Notes under the pieces: model-generated
Told to the model about the DNA's origin: nothing
The model's database searches: none
Seen by the model: only the letters and a program-made list of their open reading frames with translations
Made by a program: the position numbers and the translations under genes
Assembly (NCBI GenBank): GCA_018292915.2
Contig: JACVVK020000313.1
Location: 588,501 to 652,500 of the forward strand
From: Batillaria attramentaria
Taxonomy: Eukaryota; Mollusca; Gastropoda; Batillariidae
Length of the DNA: 64,000 nucleotides
Direction: 5' to 3'
In this document: piece by piece, positions 21,376 to 33,473 of the stretch
How positions within the stretch are numbered: position 1 is the first letter of the stretch
Layout: the number at the start of each line of letters is the position of its first letter

Positions 21376-22030
21376 GCCTCGAGAAAAGTGTTGGTTACAT
21401 TGTACTTCGTACGTCTTCTCAAAAGCTTAAGACTACCATCTTGTTTTGTGAGGTCACACTTAATCGAAGTAAGTATTTTGTGCGTAATTGTGATCGGCCG
21501 TCTCTCGTATGACCAGTTTTGAAAAAGACTTCCAGAATAGTTCTGGCAATGGTGTGTTTCGTAATTCTCCTCAAAAGCAAAGAATATTTTGTAAGGTCGT
21601 ATTTAGTCGAACAACTTTTTGTGTAACGGTAAGCAGATGTTTTTCTTACGACCAATGCCAATGGCCACCTTTTTGAAAAACATTTTGCGAAAGTTCCGGT
21701 AATGGTGTGCTTTGTAAGTCTCCTCAAAAGCAAAAAATAACATCTTATTGTATTTGTGAGATCGCACTTATGATCTACGACAGGTTTTTTCTTCTCACTG
21801 TGTTCTGCGTGTGTTTGTAACCAGATGTTTCTCATACGACCAATGGACAGCTTTTTGAAAACCAGTTCGAGAAAAGTGCCGGTAATGGTGTGCTTTGTAA
21901 GTCTTCTCAAAAGCGAAAAAATGACATCTTATTGTATTTTTTAGATCGCTCTCATAATTTACGGCAGTGTTTCTCACGATGTACCGTGTGTGCTTGTGAC
22001 CAGATCTTTCTGTTACGACCGATGAATGGG
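21376..22030. repeat. Four-copy diverged tandem repeat, 150-183 bp unit
   Basis: The marker 'ctcctcaaaagc' or 'cttctcaaaagc' (preceded by 'ggtgtgctttgtaagt'-like sequence) occurs at 21415, 21567, 21720 and 21903. Every unit continues 'acatctt.tt.t', 'gag/aag-tcgcactta', '.cagatgtttctcatacgacc', 'gacagctttttgaaaa.ca'. Units 3 and 4 are the most alike. On the - strand all units can be read through for long stretches (163 codons at 21419-21910), giving a repeated peptide with TKHTI.GTF. I regard this as a by-product of the repeat, though an ancestral coding origin is not excluded. Confidence 0.85.
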
Positions 22031-22890
22031 TAGCACTGCTTTGTTTCCAGTGAGCAGCAGCAGGCTTTCACCGCTTTATTCTCCAGCCCTGCGGCTTCTT
22101 GTGCGTTTCAAAAAAGACAAGATATACGTGTCGAGTTGAAGCCTGCGACACCATTCCATATATCAATAGCCTACGGTTATTTCAGTTCTGAGAAGTCTGT
22201 ATTTTTTTTTTTAAATTGCAATTTGATAAAATCTGATTTCGAACGTGGAAACAAAGGATATTTGTCAGTGATGAATGCTTACTGTCTTTTGTTTTAAACA
22301 AGAAAGAAAAACCGTTTGAATAAACGTGCACAGGAACGCAAAAGAAGCGGAAGTGACCTTTAATTCATCCCTGCACATGCAGTTAGTGTTTCTAAGGTAA
22401 GATGGAGATGGTTTCCGTTTGTGTCTGTCAGAATTGGCTTTTTTTGTGTGGCCTGCCCGGAAAAGAAAGCAGAAACGATCAAACACTGACTCAGCTTATT
22501 CCTGCTTCCTTGTAGGCATTTTTAATAACATGCAGTGTCCTTTTTTGCGCGTCAGGAGTTGGAAAGGTGGTGTGTGTGTGTGTGTGGAGGGGGGGGGGGG
22601 TCGTTGTAGGGGGAAGCATGGGGCTGTGAGGTGCAGGTAACCGTATTATTGCTCTCGCAAGTATTGCCACCCCGCACCCCCCCCCACCCGCCCCCCACCA
22701 CCCACCCCCAACATTCTTTCATCTTCAGTTTCATTGTTTGTTTTGGTTTAGGTTGTTAAATTCTCGTCTTTGTAACTTCCCGTCCTTTTCAGTTTTTTTG
22801 TTTGTTTCTTTCTTTGTTTTTAACAACAGCCAAAAGCAATCGTTGATTCATCTTCCACTGACTTTCTTGGCACAAAATCTCATTTCTCTG
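22031..22890. other. Unique sequence, no gene recognised
   Basis: (GT)n/G run near 22570-22600 and C-rich tract near 22670-22710. Nothing else is seen. Confidence 0.5.
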
Positions 22891-22927
22891 CCGTCTTCCG
22901 CCATATTTCTCACGTATTACAATCAAG

Positions 22928-23120
22928 CACGTGATTTCCGGCCTTTCGGTCAAAGGCTGTGATTGGGCCTTTGAAGACAACTAATGGGCCAATCGATTTC
23001 GCTTTTACCTGAAGGCGGCCGTAATCCGCAGGGGGCTCTGCGCGGGTTATTGACGGTCATTAATTACCTTCCTGCAAGTTTATGAAAGCTGGGCATGAGC
23101 TTATAATAACTATAAAACAG
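22928..23120 (+). promoter_or_regulatory. Candidate cis-regulatory module (opposed CCAAT boxes, CTCF-like site, TATA-like)
   Basis: Two oppositely oriented CCAAT boxes (GATTGG at about 22963, CCAATC at about 22989) lie about 25 bases apart. CCGCAGGGGGCTCT at 23026-23039 resembles the core CTCF motif and sits in a short palindrome CGCAG...CTGCG. TAATTA and TATAAAA (about 23112) follow. The block is free of simple repeats, unlike its surroundings. These are motif matches by eye only. It could be an intronic enhancer, an insulator or an alternative promoter. Confidence 0.3.
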
Positions 23121-23445
23121 TTTATGGTTCGTTGATAACCCAACTTTTAGCAGAATGATGCGAGTGACTCTCTCTATAAAGCAGAACGTAAACCGGTCGA
23201 TGATTCCGCGCGTGGAATTCGTGCGCGTGGAGTGTTTTCATTGGCCTTTGACGAGTCGAATACCCGTATGTTCAGCAAACTTCAAAGGGGACGCAAGAAG
23301 TGTTGAATTCGACCTGAGCATCGTAGTTTTGCGATAGTTTTATCAACGCAGGAGTCGAGGAAAGATCAAGGAGATAGGAACATTCTAACTCTGCGTGGTA
23401 TTTGTTGAAAGAAAAACCAGAAGAACAAAAAGAAGAAGAAGAGAA
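23121..23445. other. Unique sequence
   Basis: A 60-codon + frame from 23155 has no splice support. No gene is called. Confidence 0.5.
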
Positions 23446-23715
<270 letters not shown>

Positions 23716-24190
23716 AAGAATCCTGAATTGCGCCTGCTTTCCTCCATTCTGCGATCCAGCCCATGAACATAGCTTGTCTATTGACAGAGAGAAGATTGTG
23801 CTTGCTAGAGGAATTGTTCGAAAGCGAGATGAGGGTTTGAGGCTTGAGTAAAAGGAACTGCTTGACGCTCCCCCCCCCCCCACCTCCCCCCCCCCCTTAA
23901 CCTCCCCCTACCCTCGACTTTCGCTCCTTCATTAGACGCATCGTTTGTGCTGCAGATTTGAGAGTGAATGCGAGCTCATTGGAATTTTCTCTCCAATTTC
24001 GCGACCGACGCGCTTTCAGGGGTGACGTTTTGACGTTTTTTGCCACTTCCAGCCGCATTTAAGACGTGCAATTTTTCTGCCTTGTTTTCTCTGTGTTTAC
24101 CTGGATGCTTGCGCCTCTGGCTTGCAAATTGTATGGCGTTGCAAATCATTTTAGACAAATGCTCTTGCAGGTAATTTGGCCAGACGAGAA
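23716..24190. other. Unique sequence with C runs
   Basis: C-rich tract 23869-23910. No other feature. Confidence 0.5.
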
Positions 24191-24201
24191 GGAGGAGGAG
24201 G

Positions 24202-24273
<72 letters not shown>

Positions 24274-24285
24274 TGTGTGTGTGTG

Positions 24286-24342
<57 letters not shown>

Positions 24343-24372
24343 GTCTGTGTCTGTGTGTGTGTGTGTGTGCGC
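24191..24372. repeat. (GGA)n(GT)n(GA)n(TG)n compound
   Basis: (GGA)4, (GT)n 24204-24308 with two GGTG interruptions, (GA)n 24307-24341, then (TG)n to 24372. Confidence 0.95.
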
Positions 24373-25479
24373 GTAAGGGTGAGGGGGGGGCGGGGGATTA
24401 CTGCATCTGGGGTCTAACTGAAATGGCCTCATCGGTAATTTAGCCATACAGGGAAACGAATAAATGTAGAGCTAATTTGGCCGGGAAATATCTTTTGATT
24501 CGGGAGGGGAAATTTCTCTACATGACTTCAGACAAGAATCGATCAGCCATAACGCGCCACAAATCTTTGACATAACGGTCTGATAACAGACGACATCAGT
24601 ACCGCCCGCGAAACACAGTAGTCTGCCTTTGACGATCAAGGGACGAGAATGTAATGCTGTTGACACTTCCGTTTAGCTTCAAGGCGAACCGAGTGTATTT
24701 CGCTATGCACTTCACGGCTGACATAAAAGAACCTTTTCCTTTCCGTAGGTGATAATGTCACCCATGTTTAGCCATTTCGAGGAAGCACTGCCGACAGTTA
24801 CGTACTCTGGCGTTTGATTTCCCGTCGTCGTGACTGGCATAAGGTCATCATACTTTCCAACGTAGTAATTTTTTTTTACGAGGCGGATTTTACAAATTGC
24901 ACCTTCTTCGATCCCTTTGTTAAAAAACCTAGAGGCAGAAATTACAGATCGCTGGATTTATATCGATGCACGGTTGGGAGGCTGTAATTGGATATATTTC
25001 CAGTTCGAGGCAATTTGTAACTGTCTATAATCTGTACCTGATGGCTGAGGGAAGCGTCAGAAATGAACTGTTCTCACCCGCTTGAAGATGGATGGAGTCA
25101 GAGGAGAGGGGCAGGAAGGGGGCGGGGGTAACTTTGCTGAAAGGCTTGTCCCAATTGCAGTGCTCAACTCCCAACTTTGGTCTTTGGAGAGAGCGACAAG
25201 TAGTGGTTTGTGAACGTCCGTCACACATTTGCTGAGCCACTGGAAAGTAACCCCTGGGGATGGGGGAGGGGGAGGGATGTTGAGAGGTAGATGGGATGCT
25301 CGGGGAGTAGGGTAGTCGTCAGGTTTTGAAAGAACGATACGCTATCTCAGGAGTACCTCAGATCACTTTCTCTAACAACTTTCTGTGTCTGTGGCGATTG
25401 TTGAACCTCTGGAATGTGTCTATATTACTTCAGACATTTGAAGAAAAAAAAAAAAAAAAAAAACCCGAAAAAAAAAACC
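24373..25479. other. Unique sequence
   Basis: No simple repeats until the A run at 25443-25463. No exon or RNA gene is recognised. Confidence 0.5.
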
Positions 25480-25602
25480 AGAATCACTGGAAAAAACCCT
25501 GTACACATTTTGGTCCTAACGGGGATCCGAACCCGAGGCCCTCTGAACTCGAAAGCAACTGCTTACGCTCAGCCCGTCGAGTCACCCAACTTCCCCGAAG
25601 AT
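25480..25602 (-). mobile_element. tRNA-derived SINE, second head type
   Basis: On the - strand: 'GGTGACTCGACGGGCTGAGC' (A-box region), B box 'GGGTTCGGATCCCC', then 'GGACCAAAATGTGTACAGGG' and an A/T-rich end. The head differs from the main family. The 'ACCAAAAT.TGTACAGG' junction is shared with the element at 1168-1345. Confidence 0.6.
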
Positions 25603-26728
25603 GAAAGTCTCGTCTTCTTCGACGTTCCACGACTATTCATTGCGCTTTGTGTCCGTCCTGCAAAGACAGCCAGTCGCAGGTCTTCTGCTGACCGGATCTC
25701 CACAGCATGGCGTTCAGTGGTTTGTCTGTAGGCCAGATGAGATGGAGTTTTCTCAGCATCATCCAGTCAGGGGGTATTTACACACCGCGCGATTGAGGAC
25801 GTGCCCACGAAAAACTTGCCTCCTTATCTTTTGGACAAAGGCGGACGATCCGGTCGTCGGCAGCCATCGAGGGAGACGTCGCCCAAGAGAAAAGGGCGTA
25901 AGCGTTGGAACAAATCCACGGCGCTTAAACCTTCTTTTTTCTTTTTTTTTTTTTGCCGGATAAGCTTAGACGATCAGATGAAGGCAGACGAAGGCTGAAT
26001 GTCAAAGGCAGGGTGGGCAATGTAGGTATTGATCTCACGGTAATAAAGTGCTTGCATAGTGGCCACGGACCCTTTTGCCGGACCCGTCTAATGTCGGGGG
26101 CCGGCCGAATTGGGAGCTGTGAGGGACTGAACTAACGGTCTTGTATTAGTCGTGAACTGCTTTGCCTGCTTCATCAGAGGCTCCGGCGCCGGGGACTTTG
26201 TCGCTGCGATATCGGTATCTTGAAGGACCTAAGCGCCGTGGATGTATTGTGCGGTTAAAGCCTTTTTCCGGATGATGTTTTGGTCGTGATTTTGCCTGTA
26301 AGGGAGTCCCTGCATGGAGTGTGGACTTTGTTAGAGCGGACGTCAGGTTTCGGGTGGCGCCGAAATGCTGGCCAACACAACGACTGCGTTCTTGATCAGA
26401 CTTTGATTAGAGTGAGTTTTAGAAACTTTGAATGAGGAGGATGAAAAGCGAAGGCGACCTGAATATTCATACGCACAGCCTAGACTCGAATGAAGCGGAG
26501 GGCTCAGTGAAAACTCTTCGTAAAGTTACAGGTCTCAAGAGTGAAAGTTTTTTTGTTTTTTTTTTCCCCCGAGATCTAAACTTTTGTCACCGCCATGGCC
26601 ATGTGCGGATTTTCGGGCAGTATGAGCTATCTGGAATCCTATTCTCAGCACCTTTTCTAATATTAATTAAGGCGTGCACTTTGCAGGAAATGAGTTTGCC
26701 CCTATCAGCAACCCGTGTATGCCGCCAT
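25603..26728. other. CpG-rich unique block, unclassified
   Basis: Nearly free of simple repeats and richer in CpG than its neighbours. A 14-15 base inverted pair occurs: 'atccacggcgctta' at about 25915-25928 and its reverse complement at about 26228-26241. A 120-codon + frame (25601-25963) and smaller frames lack motifs. It could be a degraded transposon body or a regulatory island. Confidence 0.35.
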
Positions 26729-26767
26729 TTTATGAGAGAGAGAGAGAGGGAGGGAGAGAGAGAAGTG

Positions 26768-26929
26768 GTTGGGTGGGTGTTTTGGAATTTAACGTCCTTT
26801 TCCACCACGCATGGGTAATATCAAAGACGGGGCAACGAGAAAAAGCCCTATTTGGCCTCAGCCGGGAATCGAACTTACAACCCGAGCTTTGAAAGTCCAA
26901 CGCTCTACCATTTGGCTATCCCGGCTCCC
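26768..26929 (-). mobile_element. Main-family SINE
   Basis: - strand head 'GGGAGCCGGGATAGCCAAAT', B-box region 'TAAGTTCGATTCCCGGCTG', tail 'GATATTACCCATGCGTGGTG' and 'GGACGTTAAATTCC'. The 'agcacaaata' part of the middle is deleted. (GA)n flanks both ends (26729-26764 and 26935-26961). Confidence 0.85.
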
Positions 26930-26930
26930 T

Positions 26931-26934
<4 letters not shown>

Positions 26935-26961
<27 letters not shown>

Positions 26962-27153
26962 TCTTACAAGTTCCCTGAAAGCAAACGAACACACACAAAG
27001 AAAACTACACCCTTCTTCCTTTCTCATCAGTTTTCTGAACTTTCCAGAGAAAAATAAGTTAAAACAAAACAAAAAAAAAAAAAAAAAAAACCTTCCCTTC
27101 TTTTCTACTCGCTATTCTTCACTTTTTATCTCCCCCCCCCCCCCCCCCCCCCC
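26935..27153. repeat. (GA)n, poly-A and poly-C
   Basis: (GA)n 26935-26961, poly-A 27068-27092, poly-C 27132-27153. Confidence 0.9.
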
Positions 27154-27448
27154 ATCCCTAATCTCAAAATTCCCTGCGCCTCAACATTTGCACTGTAATC
27201 CATGCTTTGTTTTTTGACCCGAGGGTTTAACGAGGGGATAGCGTGCGTCGGCCTATTTGTTAGAATGGCGACAAAAAGTGGCCGAAAATGGGCTGGTGCA
27301 AGAGATGGGGAGGGCGTAATTGGTTCGTTTGTGTTTCGCGCCGATCTGATGTCTTCTGTTCTGTCGAGGTTCTTGGCGCCGTCCTCACTGGTCGATAGAA
27401 TAGCGAAGCGGTGTTGTTAGCGTGGGGGGGGGGGGAGGATTTTGGGGG

Positions 27449-27522
<74 letters not shown>

Positions 27523-27523
27523 A
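27154..27523. repeat. Short unique piece then (GT)n(GA)n
   Basis: 27154-27420 is unique. A G run follows at 27424-27434, then (GT)n 27451-27487 and (GA)n to 27523. Confidence 0.8.
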
Positions 27524-28667
27524 TCAGACTATTAATTTTGCTTTCATTGTCTAGTTAGGAAGCAAACCGAGAGGTTGGGTGAGTGTTTGGTTGTATGTAT
27601 TTTACTGTATGGTCATAAAAGGTTGAGGGGGGTGGTTGGGGGGGGGAGGGGGGCGGGGGAAGAAGACCCTTTTCCGCTCTGTCAACAATTGAGATTCATT
27701 CGCCTGAAATTGTTGGCTACTTCCAAGCGCCGATTCCGCCTCTCATCTCATCTCTGCCTCAGTTGATAATCACTATGCGCAAGTAGGTCGATCCGCAAAT
27801 ATCCGTACACTGCGAGGTTGACTCATATGCAGCCAGAACCTCTCCGCCGCACGAAACACAACGGAACAAGCGAACTGGAACTGAAGCACTATGTCCGCAA
27901 TACTACGTCAACAATTGATCACATCCGCAAAGTAGTTCCTTGGAAAAGCGAGCCTAGTTTGATTATCGTCGGTTTAGTTGAACATCTTTAGCGTGTTGTT
28001 AACAGATTTCATAGCAGCTTAGACATGTATACCAAATGTATGTAGACATGTATGCCAAATACAAGGAAAACGACACCGGGAGATAAATGACGTTTTTTTA
28101 CGTCATTTTTCCGAACTGTGGTTGAGACTTGATGGTGGTGACGTCACAATCGAAGCGAGCTGTATGCTTCCAACCACCGTAAATTCAGCATGTGCCAACG
28201 GTTTTGTGTTTAAGATACCTATCACCGGAACACCTGCTGCAAACCCAAGACCGGACAGTGAACTGTTTCATCCGATTGTCAATCCCTAGCGACAAGTTCC
28301 AAATCCCGTCCACCATTTCCAACCACGTGCACTGACGTGCCACTTGGTGGCAGCCATTTGCAGGGAGTCCCAAATGACCAACCGCAGAAGCAGACGACAG
28401 CTGTCTCCGGGGGCTTCAGAGCGCCACCTAGTCGCCAACCAGGTCCAGAAACTACTCACCACTTCCTCCCCCTCGATGACACCCCCTCCTTCCCTCCCCC
28501 AACCGTACTCTTCACCATAATAGGTGACAGCGAAGTGGAGATCTGGTTGCCATGGTCACCAGACTGTATTCATTGTTCAGGTTCCAGTGGTGCGTTCTAA
28601 TGGAGGCCGGTGGTAGATGGCCCCCTCCTTGGAGCGCGGGCGGAGATTGCACTTCATTTGCTGGCCC
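27524..28667. other. Mostly unique sequence
   Basis: A direct repeat 'agacatgtat(a/g)ccaaat' occurs at about 28021 and 28044. A G-rich tract is at 27627-27660. The 28330-28600 piece permits an 87-codon + frame with no motif. No gene is called. Confidence 0.45.
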
Positions 28668-28775
28668 TGGTCGGTCCAGATAACTCTTGTCACTGTCACA
28701 GCCAGGTCAGATAACTCTTGTCACGGCCAGGTCAGATAACTCTGTCAGGAGCAGACCGGATAACTCTTGTCAATG
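28668..28775. repeat. Minisatellite, about 24-30 bp unit, four copies
   Basis: 'ataactcttgtca' with a preceding '(g)gtc.ga' recurs at about 28680, 28710, 28736 (with one deletion) and 28759. Confidence 0.85.
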
Positions 28776-29536
28776 ACCGCTAACGGTGGTAACTGGAATG
28801 AGCAGTTTTTTTTTTTGTTTTGTTTGTTTGTTTTTTCGGAGGGGGGTGGAGGGGGGGGGGGGGCAGTAGTTGGTCTGCTGCTGAACGTGTTTGGAATCAA
28901 ATGTTGGGAAAGCCATCCTTTGGAATTCGTTCCTACAATTCTGCATAGAAGCTGTTCACGTTGTGATGCGAGAATTCACACCGCATCGAGTATGAACACT
29001 CACTCAAAAACTTCTCTTGAACTCAGCTCTCAAAAGCCGATAAAGCAAAAGCGCGTCGACTGAAAATGGCCTCTGGCAATAGCCATTTTGCTTCCACAAA
29101 CGCGGCCCCAGTTTGCCAAGATATTCGTTCGCGCGGGCCCCCGGCGACGTTTAGTAAAATATTGAACCAATTTTCACGGAGTTAATGGCTTCGGTAAAAA
29201 CAGTGACAAACTCCACACAAAGGCTGCCAGCAGCAGAAAGTGGTTGGCTGCGTCACAGGCTAAAAGGGGCTTTTTGCAGTTTAAGGATGGGGATTACGTG
29301 TGCGAAAGGAGAGAGAGAAACAGAAACATTTTGAGTTTGTCAGTCCAGTTTTGATGATTCGGTCGCACTTTTAAAAAATGCATGGGATCTTCTACGTGTT
29401 CTGCTGTTCTGAGCACGTGTGTAAAACTAATTGTTTTCCTCAAGAGGTCCTCGTTACTTTGATTCAAGCGTAGTCCCCACCCTTAAGAGGTTCACACAGT
29501 GTCAAAAAGGGCTTGGAACAGATGTAGCTACGGCGG

Positions 29537-29539
<3 letters not shown>
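28776..29539. other. Unique sequence, partly CpG-rich
   Basis: T/G runs at 28806-28862. The block 29060-29290 is CpG-containing and repeat-free and might be regulatory. No exon is called. Confidence 0.4.

Positions 29540-29606
<67 letters not shown>
29540..29606. repeat. (GT)n microsatellite
   Basis: 67 bases of pure (GT)n. Confidence 0.95.
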
Positions 29607-29608
<2 letters not shown>

Positions 29609-29894
29609 CTTCAAGGGCCATTGAGACGTACAAGAACAAATTGCATCGCCAGTCTAGCTTCATACTTCCATCCTGCAAGATCCGCATAATCGTGATAACG
29701 ACGTGCAACTTGAATTGTCGGATGCCGAGCAAAAGAGTGTTCGTTATCTCATTCAACTGTCGAACCCTTCCGGTTGTAGCTTTGAGCTGAGGAACTGTGG
29801 TTGAAATTTGACACAGGACTTAATCATACTTTGAAATGTACTACTTTGACTTGTACTGACATGTTCTGCATGATCCGTAAAGAAAAAGACCCTG

Positions 29895-30135
29895 TTTAAG
29901 AGCTTGTTTAAATCCCGGAGTAATTTGGTTTTTAAAATGAAGTAGCTGCTGTTGATTGTCATGTAATTGTCTTGTAAGTTTCACCCGTTACACATAAAGA
30001 TTTTTATTCATCTACGCTACAAAAGAAACAACACCAAATATAGACGGAAAAAAGCATTTAAGAGCTTGTTTAAATCCCGGAGTAATTTTTTTTTTTTAAA
30101 TGAAGTAGCTGCTGTTGATTTCATGTAATTGTCTT
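29895..30135. repeat. 80-bp direct duplication
   Basis: 'tttaagagcttgtttaaatc' through 'gaagtagctgctgttgatt' to 'catgtaattgtctt' occurs at 29895-29974 and 30057-30135. The copies are nearly identical apart from a poly-T expansion in the second. Confidence 0.9.
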
Positions 30136-31257
30136 CTTCTTTCTTTCTTTCTTTTTTTCTTTTTGTTTTTTTGTTAGCGGGAGGTAATGTTTTGAAGACA
30201 GAGCAATAATACCTGAGACATAATACCACATTGTACTATCACTTTATCAAGGGTGTAGGATCGAGTCACCTCCGCGAATTAGTCTTTGTTGCTTCAACGG
30301 CGTTAAGCTCTACAAACTCACCCACTCAACATTAACCGTTTACACTTCATTTACATTTAATACCCATGGAAATCAGAAATCTGTCGTCGGATCCACTACC
30401 ACGGTAGCTAAACCCGAGAAGTCCCATTTAATTATTCATAGACACTCAAGACGCTGGTACTCGTTCTAATGGGATAAAGTTACTCGCAAAAGTAATGAAC
30501 ACCCGCGTGCGTGCTGTGTCGCGGGGAATTGGTATACATCGATTTTTGCAAGAGGATACATCTGTAGTTAATGGATACATTTTACAGAAATGAAAAAAAA
30601 AAAAAACAGATGTTTTGTTGGATAGCGTTTCACTGAAAACAGCGAGATATGTTTTCAAGCACAGTGATTGTTTTGTTCTTGATTGTCCAGGTTTGCATTA
30701 AAAAGTCTGGCTGTTTCATGTATTGGTGATGTATCAGGTGGCAATTTGCATACCCGCTGACGTAGGTCAGTTTCTAAAAGAAAGACCAAGCACAAGGTGG
30801 ATTGTTGTTGTCGTATTTGTTTGCAGTTGGAAGCTAATTCTCACCCACAGACAGAGCCACAATTTGTACAGATTCCTTCTGTTGCCCGCGCCTTTGAAAT
30901 CACCTCGCAGTGGACAGAAAACAATGAAAACACCCCCCCCCCCCCACACACACACACACCCTCACTTCCACCCCAACCACCCTCACGTCCACTCCAGCAA
31001 ACATATACTTCTTTGTCTCATCTTCTTTTTCGTCTGCGGTCGATTTGACCGGTTGCGTGAGATCTGCAGCCCGGACGCCATAGCGAACCTCATGGTCTTC
31101 TCCAGGTCATGACGGCTACCCCAAAGCTGCACCTGTAGCTCTGGGCCTCTTTGACCAGGTTTGACGTTGCAGAGCATCATGGGCAGGACAGCTTTGAAAG
31201 GGTCCTTTGTCTCTGCCTCCCACCCTCTCAACCCCTACCATCTTCCACCCCACCGTC
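30136..31257. other. Unique sequence
   Basis: Small C/CA tract at 30932-30960. Nothing recognised as gene or RNA. Confidence 0.5.
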
Positions 31258-31282
31258 TTCTCTCTCTCTCTCTCTCTCTCAC

Positions 31283-31364
<82 letters not shown>
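31258..31364. repeat. (TC)n(AC)n compound microsatellite
   Basis: (TC)n 31258-31280 then (AC)n to 31364. Confidence 0.95.
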
Positions 31365-31366
<2 letters not shown>

Positions 31367-31981
31367 CCCATTACCAGAGACGCCTTGCCGCAAACATTGA
31401 ACCATTTTACAAACCTGTCCCAGGTTTTTCCCCCCCACCAGCTCCGCATAAAGAATAATGTCAACAGAAGCTTCGCTGGAACGTGCTCAACTTGTTGGTT
31501 TTGCGCCTCCAAGAACAGCGGTGAGCCTCAAAGTTAATTTAATTTTGTGGAAAAAAGCAGAGCTATTGGAAATGTTAAAGGGCTTTTCTGTATTGAATTC
31601 TGTCTCGCAAATTGTTACGCTGCTAATATTTTAAGCAGGACATTACAATAACTCCTTCCTGACGTTCGGTTCTTCAACCGTTGGGGAATGAAATCCCCCG
31701 CGTAACATTAGATTGTGAAACCAAGGGGAGAAAAATCCTAACTTCCTTTATGAGTTTGGCTATGTTTGCGGTCCTACATCTTTCGGTTTTTGTTTTCTTT
31801 TTTTCATTTTTTTCATTATACTTGTCTGTGTGTTTTGCCAGAGATATGGAAACAGCATAGTGCATTTTCGTCATAATAAGAACAAGATGGAGAAGACTTT
31901 AACACATTTCGTACCGCGCACAGTGTCCCACGTTCTTGACGCTTTTCCGGTTCTAGCACTGTATGCGAAAATCAGGCAAGA
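31365..31981. other. Unique sequence
   Basis: AT-rich, with no feature recognised. Confidence 0.5.
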
Positions 31982-32183
31982 GTAACCCTTTCACTGCCAC
32001 ACACGTTTTTGGTCACTCACTGATTGTATCCCTTCACATGACATGCTGTACAAAGGCAGCAAAACGGTCTGTATGTGGAGAGCTGGTTGTTGCTGGGTTT
32101 TTTAAAACCACTAGAACGACAACATTTTGAACAATTTTGACGTCTAGGTTAAAAGTCTGCCACCATGACAGTGAATGGGTTAA
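31982..32183. mobile_element. piggyBac-like MITE, second example
   Basis: Left end GTAACCCTTTCACTGCCA at 31982. Right end TGACAGTGAATGGGTTAA ending at 32183, whose reverse complement is TTAACCCATTCACTGTCA. Fourteen or more of the first 18 positions agree. TTAA is intact on the right and reads GTAA on the left, a single change. The body of about 200 bases has no transposase. Its internal sequence does not match the element at 8651. Confidence 0.7.
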
Positions 32184-32456
32184 TGGTTTCTCAACGGCTC
32201 TTACTGCAGCAAACACTAGTATAATCAAAGTGCAGCACTCCCACTAAGCCAAATTGAAATCCAAGACATGAATTAATTATGACTTTATTATGGAGGCCAC
32301 TGGAGCGCAATTCCGAACTTACATGGTAGAAATTGAGTTAATAATTTAACACTTTGCGGGCCCCGACAGGAATTCGACTGAAGAGATAGCAGCTTTTTTA
32401 TGTCCAGAACTGTATTTCCAGTGTGAGATGGCGAAAAGGACAACGTAATGTTATCT
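32184..32456. other. Unique sequence between two insertions
   Basis: No feature recognised. Confidence 0.5.
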
Positions 32457-32578
32457 TCATTGCTGGGAAATATTTGTGCTGGTCTTTTTCTCGTTGCCCC
32501 GTCTTTGATATCACCCATACGTGGTGGAAAAGGACGTAAAACTCCCAAACACCCACCCCCACCTCATTGCTGGGAAAT
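32457..32578 (+). mobile_element. 5'-truncated main-family SINE with 15-bp target-site duplication
   Basis: 'tcattgctgggaaat' occurs exactly at 32457-32471 and 32564-32578. Between the copies lies only the 3' part of the main SINE ('atttgtgctgg...', 'ctcgttgccccgtctttga', 'cgtggtggaaaaggacgt', 'actcccaaacacccacc'). Loss of the 5' end together with a target-site duplication is the signature of target-primed reverse transcription by a LINE. Confidence 0.95.
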
Positions 32579-33473
32579 TCTATATATTGTAGCTTAGGCG
32601 CTAATAATGATGATGATAATAATAATAATAATATATACACTCGAATCAGACATAATATTGACAGACACAGTAATAATAACACATAATATCACATACAAAT
32701 GCATCCAATTGTCTCCGTGCAAAGTTATGACTTAAAATATCGCTAAAACATGGTTTCAAAAGAACACTACTAGTTGTTATCATTTTGTATTTATCTTCAA
32801 GACCTGCATTGCATATTTCTCGACTGTCGTGTTTCCCATATTTCAAGTGATTTCCACGATGGTATTTGCGGTAGCACTCTGAAACGCTGCTCCATCATTC
32901 TTCAATATCACGAATGGACACCACTTTCGTTCGCACGAGAGCAAGAACCGTAACTCTAACCAGTCTCTGCCCTCTAAGCAGACGACTTCTTGCTAGCTTC
33001 CTTTTCACTTGAAAACGGTTCTGGCCAATAGAAATCGCGCTGTCATTTCATGAGTGCTGCCCAAACAGTAGCGCAAAATAGAGAGAGAGGCGTACGGGCA
33101 GGGATGTGATGGTTTATCGGACATGTTTCCTAGAAACTTTATGTTGTTATGGCAACTGTTTGCTGGTGTGACTTCATAACGATGCTCGTGTGTGTGTGTG
33201 GGGGGGGGGATGTTTTCGTGGTGTGATTTCAGCGTTTGAATGATCACTGAAACCCAGAAAGTTTGAGGTTAACTTACGGCCATCCCACACGTTTCGGTTG
33301 ATGGTAGAAATTGAAAGTTGCAGGCATCTCGAAGTGCGAGAGGCAGTCAAATGGAGCTGTTACTGTTGAAAGCTAAAACATTCAAGATCATAAGCGAAGG
33401 CCATTTGCACATACAAATGCCTAGATCATCACTGTATCGTCCCCATTGCAATGGAGCTAATTCGTTTATGGTA
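32579..33473. other. Unique sequence
   Basis: (AAT)n-type run at 32607-32632 and G run at 33201-33209. No gene. Confidence 0.5.
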
